39,014 nucleotides of DNA from an uncultured Blautia sp. (GCA_934378195.1 CAKRPO010000016.1:1-39014); one strand, 5' to 3'; shown: positions 1-9,594, numbered from the stretch's first letter. The notes: a model not told the origin generated them from the letters alone. A program made the numbers and translations.

Positions 1-1038
1 GGAAAGATTGGTATCTCAATGCCAACACAGTCTCTGGAACGTTGGAACAGAGATGGTTCTTATCTGGAAGAACAGTTCAAAGCAGCTGGATATGATGTAG
101 AGCTTACATACTCCGATAACGAGACAGACCGTCAGGTAAACGATATCCAGAACCTGATTTCTGATGGAGTTAACCTTCTGGTAGTTGCAGCTATCGATGG
201 TGAAGCACTTAATACAGTTATGGATGAAGCAGCAGATGCAGGAATTCCGGTTATCGCTTACGACCGTCTGATCAAATCCGACGCTGTTTCCTATTATATT
301 TCTTTCGATAACTACACAGTAGGTACTCTGCAGGGTCAGTACGTAATCGATACTCTGGATCTTGACAATGCAGGTGATAACAAATACAACATCGAGTTCA
401 CAGCTGGTGACCCGGCAGATAACAACGCAGGATACTTCTTCAACGGTGCTTATGACACTCTGAAACCGTATCTGGATGCAGGAACATTAAACGTAGTTTC
501 CGGACAGACCGATTTCGACTCTGTAGCAACAGCTCAGTGGGATACACAGACAGCACTTGAAAGAATGCAGAACATTCTTGCTTCCTACTATGCAGACGGA
601 ACACAGCTTGACGTAGCTCTTTGCTCCAATGACTCCACAGCACTTGGTGTTACACAGGCAATCGAATCTGACTATGCAGGCAAAAACGACGTTCTGATCA
701 CTGGACAGGATGGTGACGAAGCTAACCTTGCAAACATCGTTGATGGAAAACAGTCCATGACAGTTTACAAAGCAGTAGCAAACGAAGCAGTCGTAACACT
801 TGACCTTGCAGAAGCAATGCTGAAAGGTGACACAATTGATGATTCTCTGATCACAAATTCAAAATGGGATTTCGATTGTGCATACGATACAGAATCCTAT
901 GAGACATCCGAAGGCCATAAATGCCCATCCTTCCTGCTTGTTCCTACAGTTGTAACTAAAGACAACATGAAAGAAGAACTGGTTGACACAGGATACTATA
1001 CACAGGACGATGACGGATATCTTCATCCGGCACAGTAA
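1..1038 (+). CDS. chvE: Sugar-binding protein of monosaccharide ABC importer (ChvE type), 5' partial
   Basis: Extracytoplasmic receptor that binds a monosaccharide and delivers it to the MmsA/MmsB importer encoded just downstream. The reading frame is open from base 1 (GKIGISMPTQ...), so the signal peptide and lipobox lie upstream of the window. What remains, about 345 residues, is nearly the whole mature periplasmic-binding-protein type 1 fold: an N-terminal strand followed by SLERWNRDG, the hinge-like VAAIDGEAL and VIAYDRLI motifs typical of ChvE/XylF receptors, and a C-terminal PTVVTKDNMKEELVDTGYY tail. The methionine at base 19 is internal and is not the start. A terminator-like hairpin separates this gene from the ATPase gene, which usually lets the receptor be made in excess. 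The exact sugar (xylose, arabinose, galactose or glucose) cannot be read from the sequence. Confidence 0.9.
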   Translation, partial: GKIGISMPTQSLERWNRDGSYLEEQFKAAGYDVELTYSDNETDRQVNDIQNLISDGVNLLVVAAIDGEALNTVMDEAADAGIPVIAYDRLIKSDAVSYYISFDNYTVGTLQGQYVIDTLDLDNAGDNKYNIEFTAGDPADNNAGYFFNGAYDTLKPYLDAGTLNVVSGQTDFDSVATAQWDTQTALERMQNILASYYADGTQLDVALCSNDSTALGVTQAIESDYAGKNDVLITGQDGDEANLANIVDGKQSMTVYKAVANEAVVTLDLAEAMLKGDTIDDSLITNSKWDFDCAYDTESYETSEGHKCPSFLLVPTVVTKDNMKEELVDTGYYTQDDDGYLHPAQ

Positions 1039-1089
1039 GCAGAAAAAAATTGCTTAAGTAACCAATAAAACATATAATTTGAAATTTTA

Positions 1090-1120
1090 GGGCGGGGTGA
1101 AGAGCCCCGCCCGGTTTTTT
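1090..1120 (+). terminator. Attenuator/terminator between binding protein and ATPase genes
   Basis: GGGCGGGG and CCCCGCCC arms enclose a short TGAAGAG loop and are followed by GG and six T. It sits 50 bases after the receptor stop codon and just before the ATPase ribosome site. It probably lets only part of the transcripts continue into mmsA-mmsB. Confidence 0.8.
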
Positions 1121-1136
1121 GAAAGGGGGCGCCATT

Positions 1137-2678
1137 TTGGCAGACAATATTTTAGTAATGGATCACATTACAAAAGAGTTCCCCGGTGTCAAAGCTCTGG
1201 ACAATGTAAATCTTGAAGTCCAGCGAGGAGAGATTCACGCGCTGATCGGTGAAAACGGTGCGGGAAAATCCACACTGATGAACGTTTTAAGTGGTCAGTA
1301 TCCATATGGAAGTTATACAGGTACAGTTACCTATGAAGGTGAGGAATGTAAGTTTAAAAACCTGAATGACAGTGAAGCGAAAGGTATCGTTATCATTCAT
1401 CAGGAACTTGCACTGATTCCGTTGCTTTCTATTGGCGAGAATATGTTTCTCGGAAACGAGATTAAGAATAAACGTGGCAGCATTGACTGGGACAAAACAT
1501 ACAGTGAAGCAGAAAAACACATGGCACAGGTTGGACTTCATGAATCTGCGCAGACACTGATCAAAGATATCGGAACAGGTAAACAGCAGCTGGTAGAGAT
1601 CGCAAAGGCATTCTCCAAGAAGGTTAAACTTCTGATCCTGGATGAGCCTACTTCATCTCTGAATGATGAAGATGCAAAGATGCTTTTGGATCTTCTGATG
1701 GAATTCAAGAAGAACGGACTGACTTCTATTATCATCACACATAAACTGAATGAGATCATCTACTGTGCAGACCGCTGTACGATCATCCGAGATGGTACAA
1801 CGATCGAGACACTGACCAAGGGTGTAGATGATTTAAGTGAAGACCGTATCATCAAAGGTATGGTTGGTCGTTCTATGGATGACCGTTATCCGACCAGAAA
1901 GCATAATGTCAGCAAAGATATCATGCTGGAGGTAAAAGACTGGACCGTTCATCATCCGCTCTATCCGGAGAAAATCGTAGATGATAAGATCTCCTGTAAA
2001 GTACATAAAGGTGAAGTAGTTGGTTTCTCAGGACTGCAGGGTGCAGGACGTACTGAATTCGCAATGTCCGTATTCGGTAAGAGCTACGGAAGCAATATCT
2101 CCGGAGAACTCTACATCAAAGGAGAGAAAGTCAATTTCAAGAATCCGCATGATGCAATTCGCCATGGCCTTGCATATGTAACAGAAGACCGTAAGACGAA
2201 CGGACTGATCCTTGGAGAATCTATTCGATTTAATACAACACTTGCACGACTTTCCAAAGTTTGCGAGAAAGGTGTCATCAATACGGATATGGAAGTCCAT
2301 ATGGCTGACGAGATGACAAAGGAAATGGGAACCAAAACTCCTTCCAATGAGCAGAAGATTGGTAATCTTTCCGGTGGTAACCAGCAGAAGGCACTGCTTG
2401 GCAAGTGGATGTTTACAGAACCGGATATCCTGATTCTGGATGAACCTACCCGTGGTATCGACGTAGGTGCAAAATATGATATCTACTGTCTGATCAATAA
2501 AATGGTAGAAGAAGGAAAATCAGTTATTATGATTTCTTCTGAAATGCCGGAACTTCTCGGTATGTGTGACCGAATCTATGTTATGAGTGAGGGCCGTCTG
2601 GCAGGTGAATTTACTGCAGAAGAGGCAACTCAGGAACGTATCATGGCTTCGATCATGCAGGAACAGAATAAAAAATAG
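1137..2678 (+). CDS. mmsA: Monosaccharide ABC importer ATP-binding protein (MmsA/GguA type)
   Basis: Cytoplasmic ATPase with two fused nucleotide-binding domains, the usual form for CUT2 sugar importers, about 513 residues. Domain 1 has a good Walker A (GENGAGKST, residues 38-46), the signature region IGTGKQQL and Walker B LLILDEPTSSL. Domain 2 has the family's degenerate P-loop GLQGAGRTE, then LSGGNQQK and ILILDEPTRGID. I chose the TTG at 1137 because AAAGGGGG ends 7 bases upstream and translation then begins MADNILVMDH; the earlier in-frame TTG at 1119 would fall in the terminator T-run. It follows the receptor gene and precedes the permease gene, and the three form one importer. Confidence 0.93.
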   Translation: MADNILVMDHITKEFPGVKALDNVNLEVQRGEIHALIGENGAGKSTLMNVLSGQYPYGSYTGTVTYEGEECKFKNLNDSEAKGIVIIHQELALIPLLSIGENMFLGNEIKNKRGSIDWDKTYSEAEKHMAQVGLHESAQTLIKDIGTGKQQLVEIAKAFSKKVKLLILDEPTSSLNDEDAKMLLDLLMEFKKNGLTSIIITHKLNEIIYCADRCTIIRDGTTIETLTKGVDDLSEDRIIKGMVGRSMDDRYPTRKHNVSKDIMLEVKDWTVHHPLYPEKIVDDKISCKVHKGEVVGFSGLQGAGRTEFAMSVFGKSYGSNISGELYIKGEKVNFKNPHDAIRHGLAYVTEDRKTNGLILGESIRFNTTLARLSKVCEKGVINTDMEVHMADEMTKEMGTKTPSNEQKIGNLSGGNQQKALLGKWMFTEPDILILDEPTRGIDVGAKYDIYCLINKMVEEGKSVIMISSEMPELLGMCDRIYVMSEGRLAGEFTAEEATQERIMASIMQEQNKK

Positions 2679-2743
2679 AACTGATAAAGGTGCTGTGAGC
2701 AAAGTGAGCAGTAACCGGATTCTACTGGGAAAGGGGTAAAAAA

Positions 2744-3901
2744 ATGAAATTTAATGTAAAAGACTTTTTAAGAAAATATACAATGGTCATCGCCCTGGTG
2801 ATCGTATTTATCCTGTTCTGTGGACTGACAAACGGAAGACTTCTGTATGCACAGAACATGTCAAACTTAATGCTTCAGAATGGTTACGTTCTCGTTCTTG
2901 CCTGTGGTATGTTATTATGTATCCTGACAGGTGGTAACATCGACCTTTCTGTTGGTGCTGTGATCTGCCTGGTTGGCGGTCTTGCAGCAGTACTTATCAG
3001 CAACAAGGGAATGAACCCATATCTGACCATCATTATCTGCCTGGTTGTTGGTCTTCTCGTAGGTATCTGGCAGGGCTACTGGATCGGTTACAAACGTATC
3101 CCTCCATTTATTACAACACTTGCAGGTATGTTCATCTTCCGTGGATTTGGACGTCTGATTCTGGATAACAAAACTGTTTCTATCCAGAACAAAGACTTTC
3201 TGAAAGTATTTACATCCTACATTAACATTCCTGGTCTGGATGATACAGCAAATTATTCCGCACTGATCGTTGGTGTTGTCGTTGCTGTCTATGTAATTTT
3301 CAATGTTGTTCGTTCCAGAGCAAACAAAGCAAAGAGAGGCTATCGTCAGAATACGGCATTCTCTGACTACAGCAAAGCTGTTATCATTGCAGCAGTTATT
3401 CTCTGGTACTGCTACAAACTGTTCCAGTACAAAGGTATCTCTGTAATGTTCATCTGGGTAGTTGCAATCTGCCTGATCTACAACTTTATTACATCCAAAA
3501 CAGCATTTGGACGTTACTTCTACGCAATCGGTGGTAATGAGAAAGCTACACAGCTTTCCGGTATTGATACAAACAAAGTTTACTTTATCGCTTATGTAAA
3601 CATGGGACTTCTTGCAGGTCTTGCAGGCCTTCTCTGTGCAGCACGTGTAGGTTCTGTAAATGGTAGTACAGGTACATCCTTCGAGATGGATGCAATCGGC
3701 TCCTGTTTCATCGGTGGTGCTTCCGCATACGGCGGCAGCGGTACTGTAGGCGGTGTAGTAATCGGTGCTCTTCTTCTTGGTGTCATCAACATGGGTATGT
3801 CAATCATGGGTATTGGTGATTCCTGGCAGTATGTAGTAAAAGGTGCCGTACTTCTGATCGCAGTTGTATTTGATGTATTATCTAACAGAAAGAACGGATA
3901 A
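2744..3901 (+). CDS. mmsB: Monosaccharide ABC importer permease (MmsB/GguB type)
   Basis: Inner-membrane permease of the CUT2 sugar importer, 385 residues, the family's usual length. It shows about ten hydrophobic segments. The conserved stretch CGMLLCILTGGNIDLSVGA (around residues 54-72) and the late motif GSCFIGGASAYGGSGTVGG are hallmarks of this permease family and form the contact with the ATPase. The hydrophilic loop around residues 195-210 (VRSRANKAKRGY) is characteristic of the longer MmsB/GguB/XylH-type members. The start is supported by GGGAAAGGGG eight bases upstream. A strong terminator follows at 3920-3950, so the importer operon ends here. Confidence 0.93.
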   Translation: MKFNVKDFLRKYTMVIALVIVFILFCGLTNGRLLYAQNMSNLMLQNGYVLVLACGMLLCILTGGNIDLSVGAVICLVGGLAAVLISNKGMNPYLTIIICLVVGLLVGIWQGYWIGYKRIPPFITTLAGMFIFRGFGRLILDNKTVSIQNKDFLKVFTSYINIPGLDDTANYSALIVGVVVAVYVIFNVVRSRANKAKRGYRQNTAFSDYSKAVIIAAVILWYCYKLFQYKGISVMFIWVVAICLIYNFITSKTAFGRYFYAIGGNEKATQLSGIDTNKVYFIAYVNMGLLAGLAGLLCAARVGSVNGSTGTSFEMDAIGSCFIGGASAYGGSGTVGGVVIGALLLGVINMGMSIMGIGDSWQYVVKGAVLLIAVVFDVLSNRKNG

Positions 3902-3919
3902 TAAATAATTGAATGACGA

Positions 3920-3950
3920 GGGTCATTGCGTGTGACGCAATGGCCCTTTT
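3920..3950 (+). terminator. Rho-independent terminator of the sugar importer operon
   Basis: GGGTCATTGCG pairs with CGCAATGGCCC (11 bp with one G-T pair) around a TGTGA loop and runs into TTTT. It lies 20 bases after the permease stop codon. Confidence 0.88.
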
Positions 3951-4036
3951 GCGCTATAGGAAAGAATGTGTTACACTTATATCAGATGTGAGTCAAGTTG
4001 AACAGAAAATATTAAATTAAAGAAAGAATAAAAACT

Positions 4037-5050
4037 ATGAAAAAATTTACACTGACTGTTTTTTGTGTCCTGGCAGGTTGCATTTTTTTTCTGTCCGGAA
4101 TCTGGATCTATTTTCAGAAAAGCCTGGATCGGGTGGAATTAGGAGAAGGAGAACATGCAGCAAGCTATCAGAGGCATTATCTCATGATCTCTAATGATAA
4201 GGATACTGGCATGTGGCGCTCTGTCTATGAAAGTGCTTCCAGAGAGGCAGAAGGTAAAAATGCATATGTAGAATTGCTTTCTCCGGAACAGATGACGGGG
4301 TATTCTCAGGCAGACTGTCTGCGGATCGGGATTGCATCACAGGTAGATGGAATTATTCTGGAAGCTGATGGAAGTAAAGAAGAGCAGCATCTGATAAACG
4401 AAGCCCTGAAAGCGGGAATTCCTGTGGTGACGGTTATGACAGATGATACAGCAACCGGACGAATCAGTTTCGTTGGCCTGAACAGTTATCAGATGGGAAG
4501 TGCATATACAGAGCAGATCAGCGGAATGCTCAAAGAAAAAGGAAATACAAGTGTTATGTTCCTTTCAACATCCAGCTCCAAGACACAGGAGACCAACCTG
4601 GTCTATTCGCAGGTGAAGAAAGAACTGGAATCACAGAAAAAGACAGGACAGTATGTGAATCTGACAGAGTACTGTGTGGACAGCAGTGCAGATTTTGATA
4701 CCGAAGAGTTTGTACGTGATATGTTTGTAAATGACGAAAATCTGCCAGATATTCTGGTATGTATGGACGAGGTTGTCACAGAGTGTGTGTATCAGGCACT
4801 GATCGACTACAACCAGGTCGGAAATGTCAAAGTGATCGGTTTTTACTATTCGGATGTAATTCTGGATGCAATTGACAAGGGGATCATTTCATCAGCCATT
4901 GCACTGGATATGGATGAGATTGGGAGATATAGTGTGAATGCACTGGATGAATATCTGTTGTACGGGCACAGCAATGGATATTACAGTGTAGGACAGCATG
5001 TGATCACAAAAGACAATACACAGGATTACCGAACGGAGGATAAGGAATGA
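4037..5050 (+). CDS. Membrane-anchored sugar-binding sensory protein
   Basis: A 337-residue periplasmic-binding-protein-fold protein (Peripla_BP_4 type) that probably senses a sugar and passes the signal to the kinase encoded next. One hydrophobic segment lies at residues 7-27. It contains VLAGC at 11-15, which resembles a lipobox but sits in mid-helix, so a signal anchor is more likely than a lipoprotein. The rest is the binding domain, with VDGIILEADG, AGIPVVTVMTDD and the later DILVCMDEVV and KVIGFYYSD. Its stop codon overlaps the start of the histidine kinase gene (ATGA at 5047-5050), so translation is coupled. It starts a tight four-gene operon, which argues for a regulatory rather than transport role. 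The ribosome site is weak (AAAGAAAG). Confidence 0.82.
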   Translation: MKKFTLTVFCVLAGCIFFLSGIWIYFQKSLDRVELGEGEHAASYQRHYLMISNDKDTGMWRSVYESASREAEGKNAYVELLSPEQMTGYSQADCLRIGIASQVDGIILEADGSKEEQHLINEALKAGIPVVTVMTDDTATGRISFVGLNSYQMGSAYTEQISGMLKEKGNTSVMFLSTSSSKTQETNLVYSQVKKELESQKKTGQYVNLTEYCVDSSADFDTEEFVRDMFVNDENLPDILVCMDEVVTECVYQALIDYNQVGNVKVIGFYYSDVILDAIDKGIISSAIALDMDEIGRYSVNALDEYLLYGHSNGYYSVGQHVITKDNTQDYRTEDKE

Positions 5051-6546
5051 AACAGGAAAAAGAGATTTCTTCTGTAAAAAACTCCATACAGACCCGCCTG
5101 AGTGGAGTCATGCTCCTGGTCCTTGTATTTGCCCTGGGAATCAATGTGTTTATTTTTAACCAGATCCATACGGCAGTGACCAGGATTGATGCAGTTTTTT
5201 CCAGTAATACGGCTGTCAATGAGCTCTCCGAAGCTCTGGAACAGGTAGAGAGCACCGTTTATGAATATCTGAATACAAAGAGTACACAGGCACTGGAAAA
5301 TTATTACCGCTATGAACAGAATTACAAAAATCTGATCGAAGAGCTGAATGATCGAAATCTGGATAATGAAGTCAAGATGCTTGAAAAAAATATCCGAAGA
5401 ATGTCAGAGAGCTACCTGGAACAGACAAGTGAAACAGTGCAGGCGAAACGAGGAAGAAACGTAGAAAAATATAAGACTTCCTATGAGACAGAAAATGAAC
5501 TGTATGAATATATCAATGCATATATTTATAAACTGAATAATCTTAGATTTAAGACAAACTCGGCAAATTATCAGCTGCTTTTGGGAGCAATGAATGTACT
5601 CTATAAGCTCTGCATCTGTGTTATGCTGATCGTCTATGCACTGGGACTGGCAGTCACAACACTGCTTGTCCGCAACATGATCCGTCCGCTCACGGCATTG
5701 TCCAATACAGCACATGAGGTGGCAAAGGGCAACTTAAATGTGCCACAGCTTCCGGTCGTTGTGGAAGATGAAGTCGGAGTCGTAACACGAAGCTTTAACC
5801 AGATGCTGGACAGTATCCGGCAGAATATTGAACAGCTGAAAGAGAGTATGGAACGGCAGGCACAGATGAAAGAGCGGGAACTTCTGATGGAGACACACCT
5901 GAAGGAAGCACAGCTCAAATACCTGCAGGCTCAGATCAATCCGCATTTTCTTTTCAACAGTCTGAATGCCGGGGCACAGCTCGCCATGATGGGAGATGCG
6001 GACAACACCGGTATCTTTCTGGAAAAGATGGCAGATTTTTTTCGCTACAATGTACGAAAGATGGAAGAAGATGCCATGCTCTGGGAGGAAATAGAGGCGG
6101 TAGATAACTATATTTATATTTTGAATGTCCGTTTTGCAGGAGATATTACCTATATCAAAGAAGTGGATGAGGGAATTGAAAATATCCGTATTCCAAGTAT
6201 GATTTTGCAGCCACTGGTGGAAAATGCCGTACAGCATGGAATCCATGACTGTATGGAAACAGGCTGGATCCGTATGGGAATTCATCGTAATGGAGATATG
6301 CTGGAAGTTACAGTCAGCGATAACGGGGCAGGTATGACAGAAGAAATGATTGACAAAGTCATGTCGGGACGTGCAGATCAAAATGAGGAAGATCGTTTTT
6401 CGACCGGAATTGCAGTACGTAATGTAATAGACAGACTACAGCTGTATTATAAAGAAGATAATCTTTTTATGATCGAGAGTGACGGGCCGGGAACAGGAAC
6501 CAGAGTTCACATTATCCTCCCGGTGGATAAAGAAGATTTTGCATAA
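5047..6546 (+). CDS. YesM-type sensor histidine kinase
   Basis: A 499-residue membrane sensor kinase. Residues 18-38 and about 182-208 are transmembrane segments. The helical extracytoplasmic sensor between them lacks a clear sugar-binding fold, which fits sensing through the separate binding protein encoded immediately upstream. HAMP covers about 209-262 (RNMIRPLTAL), followed by a coiled linker. The His_kinase motif QAQINPHFLFNSLN places the phospho-accepting histidine at 300. The HATPase_c domain has the N box LQPLVENAVQHG (Asn393), DNGAGM (Asp425) and GPGTGTR. This is the LytS/YesM family, which normally pairs with AraC-type response regulators like the one 42 bases downstream. Confidence 0.93.
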   Translation: MKQEKEISSVKNSIQTRLSGVMLLVLVFALGINVFIFNQIHTAVTRIDAVFSSNTAVNELSEALEQVESTVYEYLNTKSTQALENYYRYEQNYKNLIEELNDRNLDNEVKMLEKNIRRMSESYLEQTSETVQAKRGRNVEKYKTSYETENELYEYINAYIYKLNNLRFKTNSANYQLLLGAMNVLYKLCICVMLIVYALGLAVTTLLVRNMIRPLTALSNTAHEVAKGNLNVPQLPVVVEDEVGVVTRSFNQMLDSIRQNIEQLKESMERQAQMKERELLMETHLKEAQLKYLQAQINPHFLFNSLNAGAQLAMMGDADNTGIFLEKMADFFRYNVRKMEEDAMLWEEIEAVDNYIYILNVRFAGDITYIKEVDEGIENIRIPSMILQPLVENAVQHGIHDCMETGWIRMGIHRNGDMLEVTVSDNGAGMTEEMIDKVMSGRADQNEEDRFSTGIAVRNVIDRLQLYYKEDNLFMIESDGPGTGTRVHIILPVDKEDFA

Positions 6547-6588
6547 CGAAAGCGTGGATAAGTATTACAGAATAGAGGGGACAAGAGA

Positions 6589-8184
6589 ATGTATCGGATT
6601 TTAGTTGCAGATGATGAGGGAATTATGCTGGAAGCTTTCAAAAGCGTTATAACCAGTACATTTGGGGATTCCTGTATCATAGAAACTGCCAAGACGGGAA
6701 GAGCCGTAACAGAGATTGCAGAAACCTTTCATCCAGACATTGTATTCATGGATATTCACATGCCTGGGATCAATGGAATACAGGCGATGCGTGAAATTCG
6801 GAAATTTAACACAACTGCGTTGTTTTATGTAGTATCTGCCTATGATAAATTTGACTACGCGAAAGAAGCAATCGATCTGGGTGTGGAACGATATCTGACG
6901 AAGCCAATCTCAAAGGCAAAGATTATTGCTGCAGTAGAAGAAGCAACGGCAAAAGTAGATACCAAGAGAAATCAGAGAAGTAATCTTCTGCGGATCCAGG
7001 AAAAGTTGGAGACCGTCATTCCGGTTGTGGAAAACAGTTTTGTGGGCAGTCTTCTTTTTCAGCAGGAAGTGCAGGCTGCTGATTATTATCAGCAGCTTCT
7101 GGATATTGAGGAGAAGCAGGGGTATGTCATGATCCTTCAGTTTGGGCAGTCCTATGAGAATGGAAGACTGGTCAGTCCGGTCGGAATGAATGTGAAAGCG
7201 CAGGAGTTTTATGCAGAACTCCGGGAAATAGTAAAATCATCCTTCTCCTGTGCGGTGGGCTCTGTTATGTCCAATCGAATTCCAATCGTAGTACCATGTG
7301 TTCTGCCTGAGAATCCATATGAGGACAGGATTGATCTGGTGGAGCAGGCGAGGAGTCTGATTACTAGGCTGGAAAGCAGGATTGAAGCCAAATTCCGTAT
7401 CGGAATCGGAAGAGTCCGGGAGATGCAGGAAATGGAGCGTTCTTATCGCGAGGCACTTCGTGCACTCAATGGAAGTAAAAGTCGTGTCATACATATTGAA
7501 GACCTTTCCCAGAATGGTGTCTATGATGAAGAGTTTCCGGTAAAGCTGGAAAAAAATATTTTCCGTTATCTGGAAGAGGGCAAAGAAAAAGAGTGTGTGC
7601 AGGAACTCAACGTATTTTTTGACTGGATGCTGGCGCATTATGCGGAAGATATGAATAATATCCGTCTGAAAGTACTGGAGTATATCATCTGGGGGGAGAA
7701 GAAGGCATTTGAGGCTGGTGCGATCAATTATGGATTCAGCTACCGCAGGGATTACCTCGATGCGGCAATGGCATGCTGCGGATATGAGGAATTGCGCAAA
7801 TGGTTTCTGGATAAGATGGTGAATGCCTGCCGTGCGATCCGTGACCAGAAGGAAGATCAGTCCAACTCGGCAACGAAGAAGGCCATGTTGTATATTCAGG
7901 AAAATTATAACAAAGATATTTCACTGGATGATGTTTCTGGTATTGTAAATATCAGCCCATATTATTTCAGCAAGATTTTTAAGGAAGAAACAGGCGAGAA
8001 TTTTATTGAATATCTGACCAGGATCCGAATTGAAAAAGCCAAGGAATTTCTCGTGCAGCCAGATGTTAGCATAAAAGAAGCCGGTATCCGGAGCGGTTAT
8101 ACAGATCCAAACTATTTCAGCAGGATCTTTAAGAAACAGACAGACATAACACCAAGTGAATATAAGACGAGGTATGGGAAATGA
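6589..8184 (+). CDS. YesN-type response regulator, receiver plus AraC DNA-binding domain
   Basis: A 531-residue transcription factor, partner of the preceding kinase. The N-terminal receiver has the acidic pair DD at 8-9, the phospho-acceptor Asp55 in VFMDIHMPG and Lys105 in LTKPIS. A central region of about 300 residues has no recognisable catalytic motif. The C-terminal 100 residues are an AraC/XylS double helix-turn-helix (ISLDDVSGIVNISPYYFSKI, then IKEAGIRSGYTDPNYFSRIF). GAGGGG precedes the ATG. The stop overlaps the start of the lipoprotein gene (ATGA at 8181-8184). The likely targets are the adjacent sugar importer and this operon. Confidence 0.93.
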   Translation: MYRILVADDEGIMLEAFKSVITSTFGDSCIIETAKTGRAVTEIAETFHPDIVFMDIHMPGINGIQAMREIRKFNTTALFYVVSAYDKFDYAKEAIDLGVERYLTKPISKAKIIAAVEEATAKVDTKRNQRSNLLRIQEKLETVIPVVENSFVGSLLFQQEVQAADYYQQLLDIEEKQGYVMILQFGQSYENGRLVSPVGMNVKAQEFYAELREIVKSSFSCAVGSVMSNRIPIVVPCVLPENPYEDRIDLVEQARSLITRLESRIEAKFRIGIGRVREMQEMERSYREALRALNGSKSRVIHIEDLSQNGVYDEEFPVKLEKNIFRYLEEGKEKECVQELNVFFDWMLAHYAEDMNNIRLKVLEYIIWGEKKAFEAGAINYGFSYRRDYLDAAMACCGYEELRKWFLDKMVNACRAIRDQKEDQSNSATKKAMLYIQENYNKDISLDDVSGIVNISPYYFSKIFKEETGENFIEYLTRIRIEKAKEFLVQPDVSIKEAGIRSGYTDPNYFSRIFKKQTDITPSEYKTRYGK

Positions 8185-9239
8185 AAAAGAAAACAGGCAT
8201 TTTTTTTCTGATCGGGGTAATGGTGGTATTGCTGCTGACCGGATGTGGCAGTCAGAGAGAAGAAGTGGAAACAGCAGATACATCGGAAGAAGACAAACTG
8301 CAGATCGGACTCAGTTTTGATTCGTTTGTGATCGAGCGCTGGCTGCGTGACCGTGATATGTTTGTGTCAACGGCGCAGAGTCTTAATGCGGAGGTCAATG
8401 TACAGGTTGCCGGAGGCGTGGTAGAAGAGCAGATCTCACAGATTGAGTATTTCATCCAGAAAAAGATGGATGTCATTGTGATCATACCGATCGATGGGGA
8501 GGCATTGTATGATGTGGTCCAGGAAGCAAAAAGCAAGGGAATTTGTGTAGTCTGCTATGATCGTATCATTCCGAATGTAAATGCGGATCTGTATATCACG
8601 ATCGACAATGAGATGGTCGGAACACTGATGGGAGAGACGCTGCTGAAAGCCTGCCCGAATGGTGGAAATATTTTTGCTATCAATGGTTCCCCGACAGACA
8701 AGAATGTGGAAGAAGTGGTGAAAGGATTTAAAGAAGCCCTGAAAGGCAGTAAGCTGAATGTAGTCTATACAGGTTACTGTGACAACTGGTTGGCAGAGCT
8801 GGCGGCTAATCATGTAAATAAGGGATTGGAAGTGACGGATGACATTGTGGGAATCATGTGTGGAAATGATGACCTTGCGAGTCAGGTCGTGAAGGTTCTG
8901 TCCGAGAACCGTCTTGCCGGACAGGTGGCAGTTGTGGCACAGGATGCGGATCTGGCGGCGTGTCAGAGAATCGTGGAAGGTACTCAGACTATGACGGTGT
9001 ACAAACCGATCGAGAAGGAAGCGTCTACGGCAGCGACTCTGGCAGTGATGCTTGGTAAAGGAGAGGATATCGGAAGTTCGGATTGCGAGTATCCGGTGAC
9101 AGAGACAACCAATGATGGCGAATACGAGATCCCGTATTACAAGATCACACCCGTGGCCGTCACAAAAGAAAATATGGACGAAGTGATCATAGATGGCGGA
9201 TTCCATACACGCGAAGATGTATATCTTAATGTGAAGTGA
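8181..9239 (+). CDS. Sugar-binding lipoprotein, orphan receptor of the two-component operon
   Basis: A 352-residue lipoprotein with a typical signal peptide and lipobox LLLTGCGS (Cys22). The mature part is a type 1 periplasmic-binding fold related to ChvE/XylF: it shares the IPIDGEAL, CYDRII, GTLMGE, QTMTVYKPIEKEA and TPVAVTKENMDEVIIDGG landmarks with the receptor at the start of the window. No permease or ATPase genes accompany it, and translation is coupled to the response regulator (4-base overlap). It may feed the MmsA/MmsB importer upstream or present sugar to the sensor complex. Which of these holds cannot be decided from sequence. Confidence 0.88.
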   Translation: MKKKTGIFFLIGVMVVLLLTGCGSQREEVETADTSEEDKLQIGLSFDSFVIERWLRDRDMFVSTAQSLNAEVNVQVAGGVVEEQISQIEYFIQKKMDVIVIIPIDGEALYDVVQEAKSKGICVVCYDRIIPNVNADLYITIDNEMVGTLMGETLLKACPNGGNIFAINGSPTDKNVEEVVKGFKEALKGSKLNVVYTGYCDNWLAELAANHVNKGLEVTDDIVGIMCGNDDLASQVVKVLSENRLAGQVAVVAQDADLAACQRIVEGTQTMTVYKPIEKEASTAATLAVMLGKGEDIGSSDCEYPVTETTNDGEYEIPYYKITPVAVTKENMDEVIIDGGFHTREDVYLNVK

Positions 9240-9356
9240 GCGGTCTTTTCTTCACGTTTTATAATACCAAGAGCAGATAGAAAAAAACGTATCCTTTCTG
9301 ATTCTACAGGCCTTGAGAAAATTCGAAGATATACTTTGGAAATAAAATACTACTTT

Positions 9357-9417
9357 GTCCCTCAAAATGACACTGTTTGAGCTCTTGCGAGTTTGGCATT
9401 TTGAGGGACGTTTTTTT
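9357..9417 (+). terminator. Terminator downstream of the sugar-sensing operon
   Basis: GTCCCTCAAAATG (9357-9369) pairs perfectly with CATTTTGAGGGAC (9397-9409) and is followed by G and seven T. The 13-bp stem carries a long loop. It ends the plus-strand operon before the convergent TRAP genes. Confidence 0.75.
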
Positions 9418-9420
9418 GTG

Positions 9421-9452
9421 TAATAGGAAATTACTCCGTAATGTTCCTATTA
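9421..9452. repeat. Intergenic palindrome
   Basis: TAATAGGAA (9421-9429) and TTCCTATTA (9444-9452) form an inverted repeat with inner ATTAC/GTAAT arms around TCC, one unpaired G apart from perfect. It lies between the terminator hairpin and the first copy of the 139-bp repeat in a gap of about 450 bases without genes. It could be a stem-loop or a protein-binding site. Confidence 0.6.
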
Positions 9453-9455
9453 CAT

Positions 9456-9594
9456 AAAAACGCTCCGCGAGGATGCGACCAGATGCATTTGGAATATGTC
9501 TGCTGAAGCAGACTGCATCTGGCGCGCAAAGCGTAACAAGTCCCTCAAAGATTGAGGGATTCAGGGAGTTTGAAGCGGACTTGTCCGCTTTGTT
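9456..9594. repeat. 139-bp hairpin-rich dispersed repeat, copy 1
   Basis: Matches 20546-20684 over 139 bases without gaps; I count five mismatches. It contains outer arms CCAGATGCA/TGCATCTGG with an inner GTCTGCT/AGCAGAC hairpin, then TCCCTCAA/TTGAGGGA, then AAGCGGAC/GTCCGCTT. No long reading frame is present. It lies between two convergent operons. Confidence 0.88.

Noticed and set aside
9367..9423. 18-codon frame inside the terminator after the sugar-sensing operon
   Set aside because: It lies in the arms of the hairpin and has no ribosome site.
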